This document shows, one piece after another, positions 1 to 9,987 of a stretch of 64,000 nt of DNA. The position numbers were made by a program, and so were the translations under genes. Source of the stretch: Prochlorococcus sp. AG-311-D23. Lineage in GTDB: Bacteria; Cyanobacteriota; Cyanobacteriia; PCC-6307; Cyanobiaceae. The first letter of the stretch is position 1; each line of letters starts with the position of its first letter. The notes beneath the pieces were generated by a model, which saw only the letters and a program-made list of their open reading frames with translations, searched no databases and had not been told where the DNA came from. The stretch is from contig QBVH01000007.1 in assembly GCA_003284445.1 (NCBI GenBank), positions 1-64,000 of the forward strand. Direction: 5' to 3'.

Positions 1-36
1 CAAGTATTGATTAACATTTTGTAGATAGGTTTATTT

Positions 37-1122
37 ATGGGAAGTAGTTTCGGAAAACTTTTTACTATCAGCACCTTTGGTGAATCTCACGGAGGAGGTG
101 TTGGTGTGATTATTGATGGATGTCCTCCAAGGTTGGATCTTGATGTTAATGAAATACAAAATGATCTCAATCGAAGGAGGCCAGGACAAAGCAAAATAAC
201 TACTCCAAGAAACGAAAGTGATGAAGTTGAAATTCTTAGTGGTCTTTTAGGTAATAAAACCCTGGGAACACCAATTGCCATGGTTGTAAGAAATAAAGAT
301 CATCGGCCTACGGATTATTCTGAAATTAAAAAAACTTTTAGACCATCTCACGCTGATGCTACCTATCAGAAAAAATATGGAATTCAGGCTTCAAGTGGCG
401 GCGGGCGAGCATCAGCAAGAGAAACGATAGGTAGAGTTGCGGCCGGTTCTGTTGCGAAGCAACTTCTCGCTAAGTCTGCTAAAACGGAAATACTTGCTTG
501 GGTGAAGAGAATTCATGATATTGAGGCTGAGATTCATCCTAGTGAAGTTACTTTTGATCAGATTGAGAAAAATATTGTTCGATGTCCAAATCAATCAGCT
601 GCAGATTTAATGATTCAGAGAGTGGAGGCTTTTGGTAAAGAAGGTGACTCCTGTGGTGGAGTAATAGAATGTGTTGTTCGAAATCCGCCAATAGGTCTTG
701 GCATGCCTGTTTTTGATAAGTTAGAGGCTGATTTAGCAAAGGCATTAATGTCTTTGCCTGCCACTAAAGGGTTTGAAGTGGGATCAGGTTTCGGAGGCAC
801 TTATTTGAAAGGCAGCGAACATAATGATCCTTTTTTGCCATCTGATTCCGCTCAATTGAAAACTGCCACTAACAATTCAGGTGGAATTCAAGGAGGCATT
901 AGTAATGGTGAGGATATAGTTCTGAGAGTTGGCTTTAAACCAACAGCAACAATTAGGAAAAGTCAAAAGACGGTTGATGAGGATGGTAATGCCATAACTC
1001 TCAAGGCGACAGGAAGACATGATCCTTGTGTTTTGCCAAGGGCAGTTCCAATGGTTGAAGCAATGGTTGCGCTAGTTTTAGCTGATCACTTACTTAGACA
1101 AAAAGGTCAATGTAATGACTAA
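37..1122 (+). CDS. aroC: Chorismate synthase
   Basis: Converts 5-enolpyruvylshikimate-3-phosphate to chorismate with reduced FMN, the last step of the shikimate pathway. At 361 residues it has the usual length. Family motifs are clear: GESHGG near residue 15, the Arg- and Ala-rich FMN/substrate segment [11 protein letters not shown] near 125, [11 protein letters not shown] near 285, and [14 protein letters not shown] near 330. The start chosen is the ATG at 37, which gives the standard short N-terminus before the [11 protein letters not shown] strand. It is convergent with the aldolase gene downstream, and its stop codon lies inside a long palindrome that probably acts as a shared terminator. 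Identification is firm. Confidence 0.97.
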   Translation: MGSSFGKLFTISTFGESHGGGVGVIIDGCPPRLDLDVNEIQNDLNRRRPGQSKITTPRNESDEVEILSGLLGNKTLGTPIAMVVRNKDHRPTDYSEIKKTFRPSHADATYQKKYGIQASSGGGRASARETIGRVAAGSVAKQLLAKSAKTEILAWVKRIHDIEAEIHPSEVTFDQIEKNIVRCPNQSAADLMIQRVEAFGKEGDSCGGVIECVVRNPPIGLGMPVFDKLEADLAKALMSLPATKGFEVGSGFGGTYLKGSEHNDPFLPSDSAQLKTATNNSGGIQGGISNGEDIVLRVGFKPTATIRKSQKTVDEDGNAITLKATGRHDPCVLPRAVPMVEAMVALVLADHLLRQKGQCND

Positions 1123-1152
1123 TGCTCAAATAATTAATTATTTGAGCATTAG
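1119..1152. terminator. 34-bp perfect palindrome between convergent aroC and eda
   Basis: The sequence from 1119 to 1152 is a perfect palindrome with arms CTAATGCTCAAATAATT and its exact complement. It includes the aroC stop codon (1120-1122) and sits 10 bp from the end of the convergent aldolase gene. Runs of A and T flank it on both sides. A bidirectional terminator is the simplest reading. Confidence 0.6.
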
Positions 1153-1161
1153 GATAAATTT

Positions 1162-1797
1162 TCAATAATCTTTGAGCCATATCTCTAGATCTTTGTCAGT
1201 TGTTTGACTTCGTAATTCTCTACCAATAACCAATGCATCGTATCCACTTTTTAGTAATTTTTTTAAACTTTTACTTTTAATTCCACCTGCACCAATAAAA
1301 AATGTATCCTTGGTTTTTAAGTCCTGTAATTCATTTAAAAAATTAATTCCTAATCTTGAGGCAGGAAATATTTTTATTATTTTATATCCTAGTTTGATTG
1401 CTTCTTTGAAATTTTCAATATTGGATATCCCTGGAATAACTAATTGATTATGTTTAATGGCTTTGATATGAATTTCTTTATTAAAGAATGGACTCATCGA
1501 ATAATTAAGATCTAATGATAAAATTGTATCTAAAGATTGCCTTGAAGAAATTGATGCAACACCTATATTAATTGATTTGAATTTATTTTTTATTTCTAAA
1601 ATTAGATTTACCCATTCTGGATTTGAATCCCACCCTATTTCAATATTTTTTATACCGATAATAGTTAGCTTCTCGATTTTAAGAAGTAAATCATCTTTTT
1701 TTTGAGTGAGATTAAAAAAGTTATGTTCTAGTCTAATTACAACTATAAGGGGCTGTATTCTAAGAGACTTTATTAAATTATTTTGCTTAACTTTCAA
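1162..1797 (-). CDS. eda: KDPG/KHG aldolase-like protein (Entner-Doudoroff type), divergent
   Basis: Predicted class I aldolase of the 2-keto-3-deoxy-6-phosphogluconate / 4-hydroxy-2-oxoglutarate family, which cleaves KDPG to pyruvate and glyceraldehyde-3-phosphate. The TIM-barrel landmarks are visible: PLIVVIR on strand 1, IEIGWDS with the probable catalytic Glu, MSPFF, VIPGIS, and the Schiff-base Lys segment IKIFPAS near residue 142. A final phosphate-binding loop, GAGGI, follows. At 211 residues it matches the family. Several loops differ from textbook Eda (GVASI where GAGTV is usual, GAGGI where TGGI is usual), and the gene is more AT-rich than its neighbours. Activity is therefore inferred rather than certain. 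Confidence 0.75.
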   Translation of the reverse strand: MKVKQNNLIKSLRIQPLIVVIRLEHNFFNLTQKKDDLLLKIEKLTIIGIKNIEIGWDSNPEWVNLILEIKNKFKSINIGVASISSRQSLDTILSLDLNYSMSPFFNKEIHIKAIKHNQLVIPGISNIENFKEAIKLGYKIIKIFPASRLGINFLNELQDLKTKDTFFIGAGGIKSKSLKKLLKSGYDALVIGRELRSQTTDKDLEIWLKDY

Positions 1798-1812
1798 GAA
1801 TTATATTTTTTA

Positions 1813-3663
1813 CTAAGCGTATTCAGCAACTTTAACTTCATGGCGAATTAACAAATCCTGGAACTCTAGAGAATCAACGGTCTCAGTTTCCATAAGCATT
1901 GCTGTTAACTCTTCAAGTACCTGACGATTTTCATTTAAAGCCTTTTTAGCTCTTTCGTATGCAATTTCAACAAGAACTGAAACTTCTGAATCAATTGTTG
2001 CTGCTGTATCTTCTGAAAAATCTCTTTCTGCAGAGATGTCTCTACCAAGGAACATCCCACCTTGTGATCGTCCTAAAGCTACGGGGCCTAACTTGTCACT
2101 CATGCCAAATTTTGTAATCATTTGCCTAGCGACTGAAGCTACTTGCTTTAGATCATTTGATGCTCCTGTAGTTACTTCGTCTTCTCCATAAATAATTTCC
2201 TCAGCAACTCTTCCTCCAAGAGCAACAGCCATTTGATTTTGTAGATAAGACCTTGAATAAAGTCCAGATTCCATTCTTTCTTCACTTGGTGTGAAAAAAG
2301 TTAGTCCACCAGCACCACCTCTTGGAATGATTGATATCTTTTGCACAGGGTCATAATCAGGCATCACAGCACCAACTACAGCATGGCCAGCTTCATGATA
2401 AGCAACTAACTTTTTACGCTTTTCACTGATAACTGAGTCTTTCTTCTCAGGACCTACCATTATTCTCTCGATTGCATCACTAACTTCATCGTTGCTGACT
2501 TCTGTTAATTCTCTTCTGGCAGCCAATATGGCAGCTTCATTTAATAGATTTGCTAAATCAGCGCCGGTAAAACCAGGGGTCCTTCTAGCTACTTGATCAA
2601 GGTCAACTGACTTGGAAAGTGTTTTACTTTTTGCATGAACGTTCAGTATTTGCAATCTCCCTGAGTAATCAGGTCTATCAACAGTTACTTGTCTATCAAA
2701 TCTCCCTGGTCTCATGAGTGCTGAGTCGAGCACGTCAGGTCTGTTAGTAGCTGCAACAATGATTATTCCTGAATTTCCCTCAAATCCATCCATTTCAGTA
2801 AGTAATTGGTTTAGCGTTTGCTCTCTTTCATCGTTACCTCCTCCAAGTCCTGCTCCACGCTGACGACCAACAGCATCTATTTCATCAATGAAAACAATAC
2901 AAGGAGCATTTTTCTTTGCTTGTTCAAAAAGGTCTCTTACCCTGCTCGCGCCAACTCCAACAAACATCTCTACAAATTCAGATCCAGATATGGAAAAGAA
3001 AGGAACTGAAGCTTCACCTGCAACTGCCTTTGCAAGCAAAGTTTTACCTGTTCCAGGAGGCCCAACCAATAAAACACCTTTAGGGATTTTGGCTCCTACA
3101 GCTGTGAAGCGATCAGGATTTTTTAAGAAATCAACTACTTCAGTAAGTTCAAGCTTTGCACCCTCGATTCCAGCAACATCACCAAAAGTGATTTTTGTTT
3201 CAGGCTCCATTTGAAGTCTTGCTTTACTCTTTCCAAAATTCATAGCTGGATTTCCACCACCACCACCAGAGCCTGCTCTTCTAAATAGGAAGAATAGACC
3301 TCCTAGTAAAAGAATTGGAAAAATTAAGCTAGTAGCAGCTTGCTGTAAGGGATTGGCTTGAGTAGTAGGTTGTACAGCAATATCTACATCATTATCGGTT
3401 AGTAATTGGAGTAATTGTTGATCAGGAGCCAAATTAACCAAAGCCCTGTTTCCATCACTTTCAACAATTTGGGCAGTTCCTTTGTCAGGAGAAATAAGAA
3501 CTCTGCTTATTTGCTTCTCTTGAACAGCTTCTATGAAGTCGCTATATCTGAGTGTTCTAGATGCTTTTGTAGGGCTTGGCTTATCGAAAAAAGCACTTCC
3601 AACAAAAATGACAACTACAACAATTAGGACATAAAGACCAATGTTTCTCCAGCGTTTGTTCAA
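1813..3663 (-). CDS. ftsH: ATP-dependent zinc metalloprotease FtsH
   Basis: Membrane-anchored AAA+ protease that degrades damaged membrane proteins. In cyanobacteria FtsH paralogues take part in photosystem II repair. Two N-terminal membrane segments are visible (about residues 8-25 and 112-128), bracketing a lumenal or periplasmic domain. They are followed by Walker A GPPGTGKT (201-208), Walker [10 protein letters not shown], the SRH region ending MRPGRFDR, and the zinc site HEAGH near 425, with a third acidic ligand in the segment around 500. Length 616 is typical. It lies between the aldolase and ATP sulfurylase genes on the same strand. Which FtsH paralogue it is (FtsH1-4) cannot be settled from this window. 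Confidence 0.96.
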   Translation of the reverse strand: MNKRWRNIGLYVLIVVVVIFVGSAFFDKPSPTKASRTLRYSDFIEAVQEKQISRVLISPDKGTAQIVESDGNRALVNLAPDQQLLQLLTDNDVDIAVQPTTQANPLQQAATSLIFPILLLGGLFFLFRRAGSGGGGGNPAMNFGKSKARLQMEPETKITFGDVAGIEGAKLELTEVVDFLKNPDRFTAVGAKIPKGVLLVGPPGTGKTLLAKAVAGEASVPFFSISGSEFVEMFVGVGASRVRDLFEQAKKNAPCIVFIDEIDAVGRQRGAGLGGGNDEREQTLNQLLTEMDGFEGNSGIIIVAATNRPDVLDSALMRPGRFDRQVTVDRPDYSGRLQILNVHAKSKTLSKSVDLDQVARRTPGFTGADLANLLNEAAILAARRELTEVSNDEVSDAIERIMVGPEKKDSVISEKRKKLVAYHEAGHAVVGAVMPDYDPVQKISIIPRGGAGGLTFFTPSEERMESGLYSRSYLQNQMAVALGGRVAEEIIYGEDEVTTGASNDLKQVASVARQMITKFGMSDKLGPVALGRSQGGMFLGRDISAERDFSEDTAATIDSEVSVLVEIAYERAKKALNENRQVLEELTAMLMETETVDSLEFQDLLIRHEVKVAEYA

Positions 3664-3706
3664 TGTTCTTTCATATCTTCTTTGAGTTTAATAGGAATAG
3701 GTCCAA

Positions 3707-4879
3707 CTATGCGGCTCTTAGTACATCAACGACGCTTTTAAATGCAAACCATTCAGGAATTTCTTCTCCACTTCTGAGCATTTTCCTGAATTGAGTGCCG
3801 CTCAATTTTTTTACATTTAATCCTTTTTCTTTAGCAAAATCAGCGGTTACGTAGCCTTCCTCCTCTGTAAACACAAGATTTAGAGATGGAACTGTTTGCA
3901 TTTCTAATTCTTGGCAGCACTTGTTTGCAAAATTTTGAGCATCATATGGACCATAAAAATCTTCACCACTCAGAGAGGACTTACAGCCGGCCATATCCCT
4001 TCCGATAATAAAATGAGTACAACCGTAATTTCTTCTGATAATCATGTGCTGCAAAGCCTCTCTTGGCCCGGCCATATGCATCGAATAAGGAAGATATGAC
4101 CACCTAATTTTTGGATTGTTAACTTCAGAGGCAAGTTTTTCATAGGTTTGAAATCTTACTGATCCAGGGATGTCATCTTCTTGAGTTGGTCCACAAGTTG
4201 GGTGAACAAGAACAACACCATTTTTACTGACATTATTTGCTTCTAAGGCTCTTGTGAAAAGCTCATAATGGGCTCTATGAATTGGATTCCTGCACTGGAA
4301 TGCAACTACATCTTCTCCAGAGGGTAGGTTCTCTCTTACTTGAGCAGGCGTTTGGCAAGTAAAAACTCTTTTAGGTAATTCTAGACCTTTAATTGAGCCC
4401 CCTAAATAATATTTTTTCCTCTCCATAGAGATCATTCTTACTGCTGGATGCTCCAAAGAAGTTGTTCCATAGCAAAATTGGGCTTCAATAACTCTGTCAG
4501 GAGTCCATTTTTCTTGTACTTCAAAAATTGCTAGCTCTTGATCTTTGTAATTGAGTACAACTGAATCTCCTGGATTTATATCTTCTCTATCTGTATCCAT
4601 CACAATTGGTAAACCAAAAAGCAAACCTGATTCGAGTCGATTTTGTTTAACAACTGAGTTGTAGTTTTTCTCACTCATGAATCCATTTAAAGGAGAAAAA
4701 GCACCTATCAAAAGAAGCTCAATATCACAAGCATTTCTATCAGAACAATTTAAAGTTTTAAAAGAATTGTTTTTTAATTCTTTTGCTTCTTTAGCAGATG
4801 CCATAAGATTTATCAGTTCTCCACCATACGGTTTGATCAAACCTGCAAGATTTTTATTTGAACTTTGCTTGCTAGTCAT
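3707..4879 (-). CDS. sat: Sulfate adenylyltransferase (ATP sulfurylase)
   Basis: Activates sulfate with ATP to adenosine-5'-phosphosulfate, the first step of sulfate assimilation. The protein has a PUA-like N-terminal domain and a nucleotidyltransferase core. The core carries the catalytic motif QCRNPIHRAH, then GPREALQHMIIRRN and GRDMAGCKSS. The open frame continues 15 codons further upstream, to an ATG at 4924. I chose the ATG at 4879 because the extra residues are basic, unlike the family, and the 390-residue product fits the family length. No APS kinase domain is fused. Confidence 0.95.
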   Translation of the reverse strand: MTSKQSSNKNLAGLIKPYGGELINLMASAKEAKELKNNSFKTLNCSDRNACDIELLLIGAFSPLNGFMSEKNYNSVVKQNRLESGLLFGLPIVMDTDREDINPGDSVVLNYKDQELAIFEVQEKWTPDRVIEAQFCYGTTSLEHPAVRMISMERKKYYLGGSIKGLELPKRVFTCQTPAQVRENLPSGEDVVAFQCRNPIHRAHYELFTRALEANNVSKNGVVLVHPTCGPTQEDDIPGSVRFQTYEKLASEVNNPKIRWSYLPYSMHMAGPREALQHMIIRRNYGCTHFIIGRDMAGCKSSLSGEDFYGPYDAQNFANKCCQELEMQTVPSLNLVFTEEEGYVTADFAKEKGLNVKKLSGTQFRKMLRSGEEIPEWFAFKSVVDVLRAA

Positions 4880-4956
4880 TTTCTCTTGAAGTAACCGGCA
4901 AATTCTCCCAGATCGAGGGCCCATATTTAAGAAATTGTTTTCATTAAATTCAGCCC

Positions 4957-4988
4957 AAAAAAAAAGAGGGTTTTAACCCCCTTTTTTT
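4957..4988 (-). terminator. Rho-independent terminator of psbO
   Basis: Read on the minus strand, a GC-core hairpin (AAAAAAAGGGGG, loop TTAAAA, CCCTC) is followed by a run of T, 22 bp after the psbO stop. This is the expected arrangement for an intrinsic terminator of a highly expressed photosystem gene. Confidence 0.75.
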
Positions 4989-5009
4989 ATTGATCAAGAT
5001 GATTATTTT

Positions 5010-5813
5010 TTAGGCTTTGCGACCATAGAAGATACCCTTGATTTTGATGTCAACAGGATCTTTTGATCCAAGGTCATTGTCTGAAGGTTGGATAGCAACA
5101 AATTGGCCACCAAATTCATCAGTGTCTGCATCAACACTATCGACAGTAAGTGTTATTTCACCTTTACCGCCAAGATCATCTTTAACATTTTCTCTTGCAA
5201 GATCATCATCATCACCACCACGAGCAATGAGTGCTTGAGCATATTCAACACCAGTAGATTTGGCTCGACTCTTTGGATCAAGAAAGTCTGCAGATCTATA
5301 GCTTGGAGTTGTTGTTGGACCTGAAAATTCAGCTCCTGGTTCAATTGATTTTCCTTTTTTGGATTCAGCAACCATCTCTTTAACAGAGAAAGCAAAAGGA
5401 AATTCTTCTCCATTTGGAGCTAGAACAGTAATTAGAGAGAAGTCAATACCACCTTTTTCAGTGAATTTCCCTCCAGAAAGATCTCCATAAACTTCATCAA
5501 GACTTGTATTGAAGCGAGGACTGATAATTTTTGCTAGTGCAAAATCAGATTTATTTCGCTTGTTACCTGGAAGTTTTACTGAAACTTCTGTTGGCTGAAG
5601 GCATAAACTTTTAAATTGACCATCAGCATTAATAGAACCCGATGAACCCGCTGGTAAAACAGTGCAAGCATCAGCTTGGCCAGTATTAACAACATTGCCA
5701 AAACGAGCATTACCTTGCTCGCGCCCTTTTAAAGCTGCAGATGCGCTTGATGGGAGAGTTGTAAAGGTGAGACAAAAAGCCAGCATCAAAGCCAGCAGAG
5801 GACGAAATCGCAT
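5010..5813 (-). CDS. psbO: Photosystem II manganese-stabilising protein PsbO
   Basis: Extrinsic 33-kDa-type protein on the lumenal face of photosystem II that stabilises the oxygen-evolving Mn cluster. The 267-residue sequence begins with a signal peptide (basic MRFR, then a hydrophobic stretch ending SSASA near residue 26) for export to the thylakoid lumen. The two conserved cysteines are present in ACTVLP and SLCLQP. The C-terminal GGQFVAIQPSD...DIKIKGIFYG pattern is characteristic of PsbO. It appears to be a single-gene unit with its own terminator. Confidence 0.97.
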   Translation of the reverse strand: MRFRPLLALMLAFCLTFTTLPSSASAALKGREQGNARFGNVVNTGQADACTVLPAGSSGSINADGQFKSLCLQPTEVSVKLPGNKRNKSDFALAKIISPRFNTSLDEVYGDLSGGKFTEKGGIDFSLITVLAPNGEEFPFAFSVKEMVAESKKGKSIEPGAEFSGPTTTPSYRSADFLDPKSRAKSTGVEYAQALIARGGDDDDLARENVKDDLGGKGEITLTVDSVDADTDEFGGQFVAIQPSDNDLGSKDPVDIKIKGIFYGRKA

Positions 5814-6042
5814 GAGAGGGCTAGATGACTGCGGTCGAAACCGCCCAATTAATTCAGTTGGGATATTACAGGTATCAAATACTTCTTATCACAAGCATTT
5901 GATAGCTCTATACAACCCGTAGCTTTTGCTTTGATGGGTTTACTACTCCTAGTTCATTCGAAACCCAATCATAGCAGTCTTTTTTGGCGCTTAGACTCTG
6001 ATTTTAGAAAAAAAACAAATTCGAAAAATATCAATAAATTTT

Positions 6043-7299
6043 CTATTTTAAATTTCTAATTTCATCTAAAAGTTGATGGGATATTGCAAGTTTTGTTGAG
6101 AAAGATAAGTTTTTGACCATTTTTTTTGGACCTAACAAAAAACCACTGTTGAAGTTTTCATCAAATCCTTGTCCAGCTCTGTCAATGGGATTGGTCATGA
6201 GAAGGTCGCAACCTTTTGAAACTCTTTTATTCTCTCCTTTTTCAATAATTTCGTTATCACTTCCTGTTTCAGCAGCAAAACCTAAGAAAATTTGATTTTC
6301 TAATTTTTTTCTCGTTTGATTTTTGATTATGTCTGATGTCATTTCTAAATTATCAAAAATGGACTTTAAAAAAAATTCTTTAGAGATTTTTTGTTCACTT
6401 GGACTATTATTTTTGAAATCTGATATTGCTGCAGCCATAACAATGACCTGAGCAGATGCTTGTAAATCATCAATTTTTGCTCCCATTTCATTTGAAGTTC
6501 TAACTGGATAAGTATTCAGTCCCTCAAGAAGATCTTGTTGAATACTTACTGGTCCATGAACTAAATCGACCTCTGCACCTCTTAACTTTGCCGCTTGAGC
6601 TATAAAAACCCCCATCTTTCCACTGCTTCGATTTGTTATTTGTCTTACGGCATCTAAAGCCTCGATGGTAGGACCAGCCGATATTAGAAACCTTATGTCT
6701 TTTAAATCTTTAGTGAGAAATTTATTTTCTTCATGGAAAATAAATGCACTTTCAGAGGCCAATTCAATAATATCTAAACTGACCATTTTCCCATCACCAA
6801 CTCTGTCGCAAGCTAAAAGCCCTTCACTAGGTTCGAGAGTAATAACTTGGTCAATATTTTTAACGTAATTCCAGTTCTTTTTTACTGATTGATGTGCCCA
6901 CATTGAAGTGTTCATAGCAGCAGCCATAATTATTTGAGATTGACTAGCTAAAAGAATGCTCGCTAAAAGCCCATCAGCACTTCCACTAGTAAATCTGGAT
7001 AATGATGTGGCGCTCATGGGTGCAACAATAATTAGTTCTGCCCATTCAGCAAGAGCGATGTGTAATGGCTTGGTTTGAGAGTCAGCCCATTGATCTTTAT
7101 CTTGATAACATTTATTTCTGCTTAAAGTAGACAAAGATAAGGGGCTAACTAAATTAGCGGCGCTTTGCGTTATGACGCATTTGACCTCTGCTCCAGCTTT
7201 AATTAAGCGGCTAACTAAAGTAGGAGCTTTAACAGCTGCAATACTTCCTGTAACAGCAACTAATATTTTTTTTCCAGATAAAGAAGTTGAATTAATCAT
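6043..7299 (-). CDS. coaBC: Bifunctional phosphopantothenoylcysteine decarboxylase / phosphopantothenate-cysteine ligase
   Basis: Two-step coenzyme A biosynthesis enzyme (Dfp). The N-terminal FMN-dependent CoaC half (about residues 1-190) shows GKKILVAVTGSIAAVK, the catalytic His in PLHIALAEWAE, AAMNTSMW and the active-site Cys in LLACDRVGDGKM. The C-terminal CoaB half starts at about 205 with ISAGPTIEALDAVRQITNRSSG, the nucleotide-binding signature. Length 418 is usual. A 228-bp gap without a convincing gene separates it from psbO downstream, and a 200-bp gap separates it from the divergent Ycf20 gene. Confidence 0.95.
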   Translation of the reverse strand: MINSTSLSGKKILVAVTGSIAAVKAPTLVSRLIKAGAEVKCVITQSAANLVSPLSLSTLSRNKCYQDKDQWADSQTKPLHIALAEWAELIIVAPMSATSLSRFTSGSADGLLASILLASQSQIIMAAAMNTSMWAHQSVKKNWNYVKNIDQVITLEPSEGLLACDRVGDGKMVSLDIIELASESAFIFHEENKFLTKDLKDIRFLISAGPTIEALDAVRQITNRSSGKMGVFIAQAAKLRGAEVDLVHGPVSIQQDLLEGLNTYPVRTSNEMGAKIDDLQASAQVIVMAAAISDFKNNSPSEQKISKEFFLKSIFDNLEMTSDIIKNQTRKKLENQIFLGFAAETGSDNEIIEKGENKRVSKGCDLLMTNPIDRAGQGFDENFNSGFLLGPKKMVKNLSFSTKLAISHQLLDEIRNLK

Positions 7300-7501
7300 G
7301 ATAATTTTATTTTATATCAAATAGACCTTGAAAAATATTTTTCGAATTTTAAATAAACTACAATTTGTTATTCAAGGAAAATTGATTTTTTAGATCTTGG
7401 ATGAAGATAATTTATTTTTGCTTTATTAGAACTTTCATTTATTATATTTATGTTCAAGAGTTAACAAAGAAAATCTGAGGTAATTTTCAATCTTTTCTCT
7501 T

Positions 7502-7843
7502 ATGACTCCAAGAATGCAGAAAACATTTTTATATAAATCATCTACAAAGATTGTTAATAGATTAGCAAATTGGGCTGCAAATCCTTGGAGAAGGTATTCA
7601 TTGCTAGCAATAATTTTTTTAATAGGCTTTTTATTAGGCAGTTCTCTAGGTATGATTAATGGTGTATTAGCTTTAATGGATCCTGTTGGAGCATTTATTG
7701 CATTAATATTTTTGGAGTTACTAATTCAAGCTAGATTTTTATTTTTAAAGTCTAATAAACCAATAATACTAGTTAGGGTTTTTGATATGTTCAGAATAGG
7801 ATTAGCTTATGGACTTTTTTCAGAAGGTTTAAAACTATTATAA
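7502..7843 (+). CDS. ycf20: Ycf20-family (DUF565) membrane protein
   Basis: A 113-residue protein with a basic N-terminus followed by the NPWRRYSLLAIIFLIGFLLG segment, which is the hallmark of the Ycf20/DUF565 family of cyanobacteria and plastids. Two to three hydrophobic segments suggest a thylakoid or plasma membrane protein. In algae, Ycf20-like proteins have been linked to non-photochemical quenching. Its role in picocyanobacteria is not known to me. It is convergent with pyrB, with 6 bp between the two stop codons. Confidence 0.8.
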   Translation: MTPRMQKTFLYKSSTKIVNRLANWAANPWRRYSLLAIIFLIGFLLGSSLGMINGVLALMDPVGAFIALIFLELLIQARFLFLKSNKPIILVRVFDMFRIGLAYGLFSEGLKLL

Positions 7844-7849
7844 ATATAA

Positions 7850-8869
7850 TTAATCATTTTTATTTAACCCGAGTAAATACAACAAAGCCATTCTTGTTGG
7901 AATACCATTTTCTACTTGTTTACTTATAAGGTTGATTGAATTATCTTCAACTAATCGACTGCTTATTTCTATTCCTCTATTCACTGGTCCAGGATGAAGA
8001 ACGGGAACTTTCTTTTCACACCATTTTAAACTTTCATGTGTTATTCCATATTGGGCATAATAACTATCAAGATCTGTAAGCATGTTTTGCTTCATTCTTT
8101 CTTTCTGTAATCTAAGTGCCATAACGGCATCACTATCTTTTAATGCCTCTTTTAGTGATCTTTTTAGGAAAACAGAACCTCGTTTATTAATGGGATCAAT
8201 TTTTTGCCCCGGCGGAGGATTGACAACAAAATCAATGAATTCCACTGGAAGAAGGCTTGGAGGTCCACATAGTGTTACCTCAGCTCCGCATGCCGTTAGA
8301 GCCCAAAGGTTTGATCTGGCAACTCTAGAATGAAGAATATCTCCAACGATTGTGATTTTTTTATTTAAAAGACTATGAGTTGATGGTTCCTTTGGATTGA
8401 AAAAAGTGGCAAGTGTAAATAGATCCAAAAGACCTTGACTTGGATGGCTATGAAATCCATCACCTGCATTGAGAATGGATGTATTGATGTTATTTACGTC
8501 TACATAATTAGCTAAATCTGCGGGCACATTTGTTGACTCATGCCTAATTACTAAGATATCAGCCCCCATTGATATGTATGTGAGAATAGTGTCTAAAGGA
8601 GTCTCTCCTTTGCTTAGAGAACTTGCAGATAGAGAAAAATTTTGAACATCAGCAGAAAGTCTTTTTGCTGCAAGTTCAAAGCTAGTTCTTGTTCTTGTGC
8701 TTGGCTCGAAAAATAAGTTGGCTATTAATCTTCCTTGAAGTGCGGGAAGTTTTCTAGAACTAGATTTATGGACATCTTTAAATCTTGTTGTTAGTTCTAA
8801 GACTGTGTTGTAATCCTCTAAAGAAAAAGTAGATAAATCAAGAACGTGATTATGTTTCCAATTATTCAT
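7850..8869 (-). CDS. pyrB: Aspartate carbamoyltransferase catalytic subunit
   Basis: Condenses carbamoyl phosphate with aspartate in the second step of pyrimidine synthesis. The carbamoyl-phosphate loop [15 protein letters not shown] lies near residue 53. [11 protein letters not shown] is the substrate-loop motif, and LHPGPVNRG near the C-terminus completes the active site. At 339 residues it is slightly long for PyrB, as is common in cyanobacteria. The start ATG overlaps the stop of the glycosylase gene upstream in an ATGA arrangement, suggesting translational coupling. pyrE lies about 37 kb away in this window, so the pathway genes are dispersed. Confidence 0.96.
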   Translation of the reverse strand: MNNWKHNHVLDLSTFSLEDYNTVLELTTRFKDVHKSSSRKLPALQGRLIANLFFEPSTRTRTSFELAAKRLSADVQNFSLSASSLSKGETPLDTILTYISMGADILVIRHESTNVPADLANYVDVNNINTSILNAGDGFHSHPSQGLLDLFTLATFFNPKEPSTHSLLNKKITIVGDILHSRVARSNLWALTACGAEVTLCGPPSLLPVEFIDFVVNPPPGQKIDPINKRGSVFLKRSLKEALKDSDAVMALRLQKERMKQNMLTDLDSYYAQYGITHESLKWCEKKVPVLHPGPVNRGIEISSRLVEDNSINLISKQVENGIPTRMALLYLLGLNKND

Positions 8870-9435
8870 AATTCCTCAAATGTGGATGGTGACCAACACT
8901 TATTTTTTTGTGGTATTCGATCACCTCTAACCCTTTTGCTAACACTTCTACTACTTTTAAGGTACCAACGCCAACGTATATCTTTAGCTTGTGAAATGCC
9001 AATTCTTGTGGTCTGAACAATATTTCCCATGCTTGTTAAATTTTCTCCCTCTGTTAACCAATAATCATTTGCCGGTGACAAGGGTAAATTGTCAAAATTC
9101 CTATTTAATCCAAATCTTTTTGCCAATAGCCCTGGCCCAGAGGCAATTCTCTCATTTTCTCCTTTTATTGCTATCGATCGAAGAAGTACACCATTTGCCC
9201 AGTTTTTTTTTCCAGTAACAATATTTACACAACTATTAACTCCATATGAAAGGTATATGTAAAAGTTACCCGGTTCCCCAAAAAGGGTTTCGTTTCTTTG
9301 AGTTCTCCCTGAGAAGCCATGGCATGAAGCTTCTTCTTGAGAATAAGCCTCAGTTTCGACAATTACGCCAGCAAGATAGCTGTTTTTTGATAAGCGTTTA
9401 ATTAAAAAACAGCCAATTAAGTCAGGGGCAACCAT
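8866..9435 (-). CDS. mpg: 3-methyladenine DNA glycosylase (AAG/MPG family)
   Basis: Monofunctional alkyladenine DNA glycosylase that removes alkylated purines in base-excision repair. Recognised by APDLIGCFL, the catalytic Glu in VIVETEAY, and the segments [28 protein letters not shown] and [11 protein letters not shown] in order. The first ordinary start (ATG at 9435) gives 189 residues. The reading frame stays open upstream to about 9489 and encodes EFFARPSH directly before MVAPDL. That is the usual family N-terminus (FFARP...VAPDLLG). No ATG, GTG or TTG occurs in the extra stretch, so translation may begin at a rare codon (an ATC lies at 9477) or the protein may be N-terminally trimmed. 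Confidence 0.9.
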   Translation of the reverse strand: MVAPDLIGCFLIKRLSKNSYLAGVIVETEAYSQEEASCHGFSGRTQRNETLFGEPGNFYIYLSYGVNSCVNIVTGKKNWANGVLLRSIAIKGENERIASGPGLLAKRFGLNRNFDNLPLSPANDYWLTEGENLTSMGNIVQTTRIGISQAKDIRWRWYLKSSRSVSKRVRGDRIPQKNKCWSPSTFEEL

Positions 9436-9687
9436 ATGAGATGGCCTTGCAAAGAATTCTTTTGTAAGAAGTGAGATTTGCTTACTATTTCTTTTTAATC
9501 CATATTACTTTCTAAATAATGGATTTCTCTATCTTGCTGATTAATCTACCAACACTTAAGATGTTAAAAAGGTAATCAAATGGAAAAATGCTATATGAAC
9601 TTATTGTCTAAAGAAAGAACAAAAATCTTTGTCTAATCAGGCATCTATATCATTATCTAAAGATCTTGAAAATTTTCTAACATAATC

Positions 9688-9975
9688 ATGACTAAAATTT
9701 CTTCATCTGATGTTCGTAAGGTTGCACAGTTAGCTCGTTTAGAACTTCCAGAAGATCAAATAGAAACCTATACAGAGCAACTCGAAGAAATACTTTCTTA
9801 TGTTGATCAATTGAAAGAGATAGATACTGAAAATATCCCTCCAACTACAAGAGCAGTAGAGGTGGTTAATGTTGTGAGGGAGGATTTAGTTGAAGTTAAT
9901 TGCTCAAGAGAAGATCTTCTTAATCAAGCACCCCATAGGGAAGGTGATTTTTTTAGAGTTCCCAAAATACTTTAA
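9688..9975 (+). CDS. gatC: Glutamyl-tRNA(Gln) amidotransferase subunit C
   Basis: Small subunit of the GatCAB amidotransferase, which converts Glu-tRNA(Gln) to Gln-tRNA(Gln) in organisms lacking or supplementing GlnRS. The 95-residue sequence has the standard pattern [16 protein letters not shown], then [21 protein letters not shown], and ends with a [22 protein letters not shown]-like tail. gatA and gatB are not in this window. It is convergent with crtR with 12 bp between them. Confidence 0.95.
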   Translation: MTKISSSDVRKVAQLARLELPEDQIETYTEQLEEILSYVDQLKEIDTENIPPTTRAVEVVNVVREDLVEVNCSREDLLNQAPHREGDFFRVPKIL

Positions 9976-9987
9976 ATTTAAGAATTA

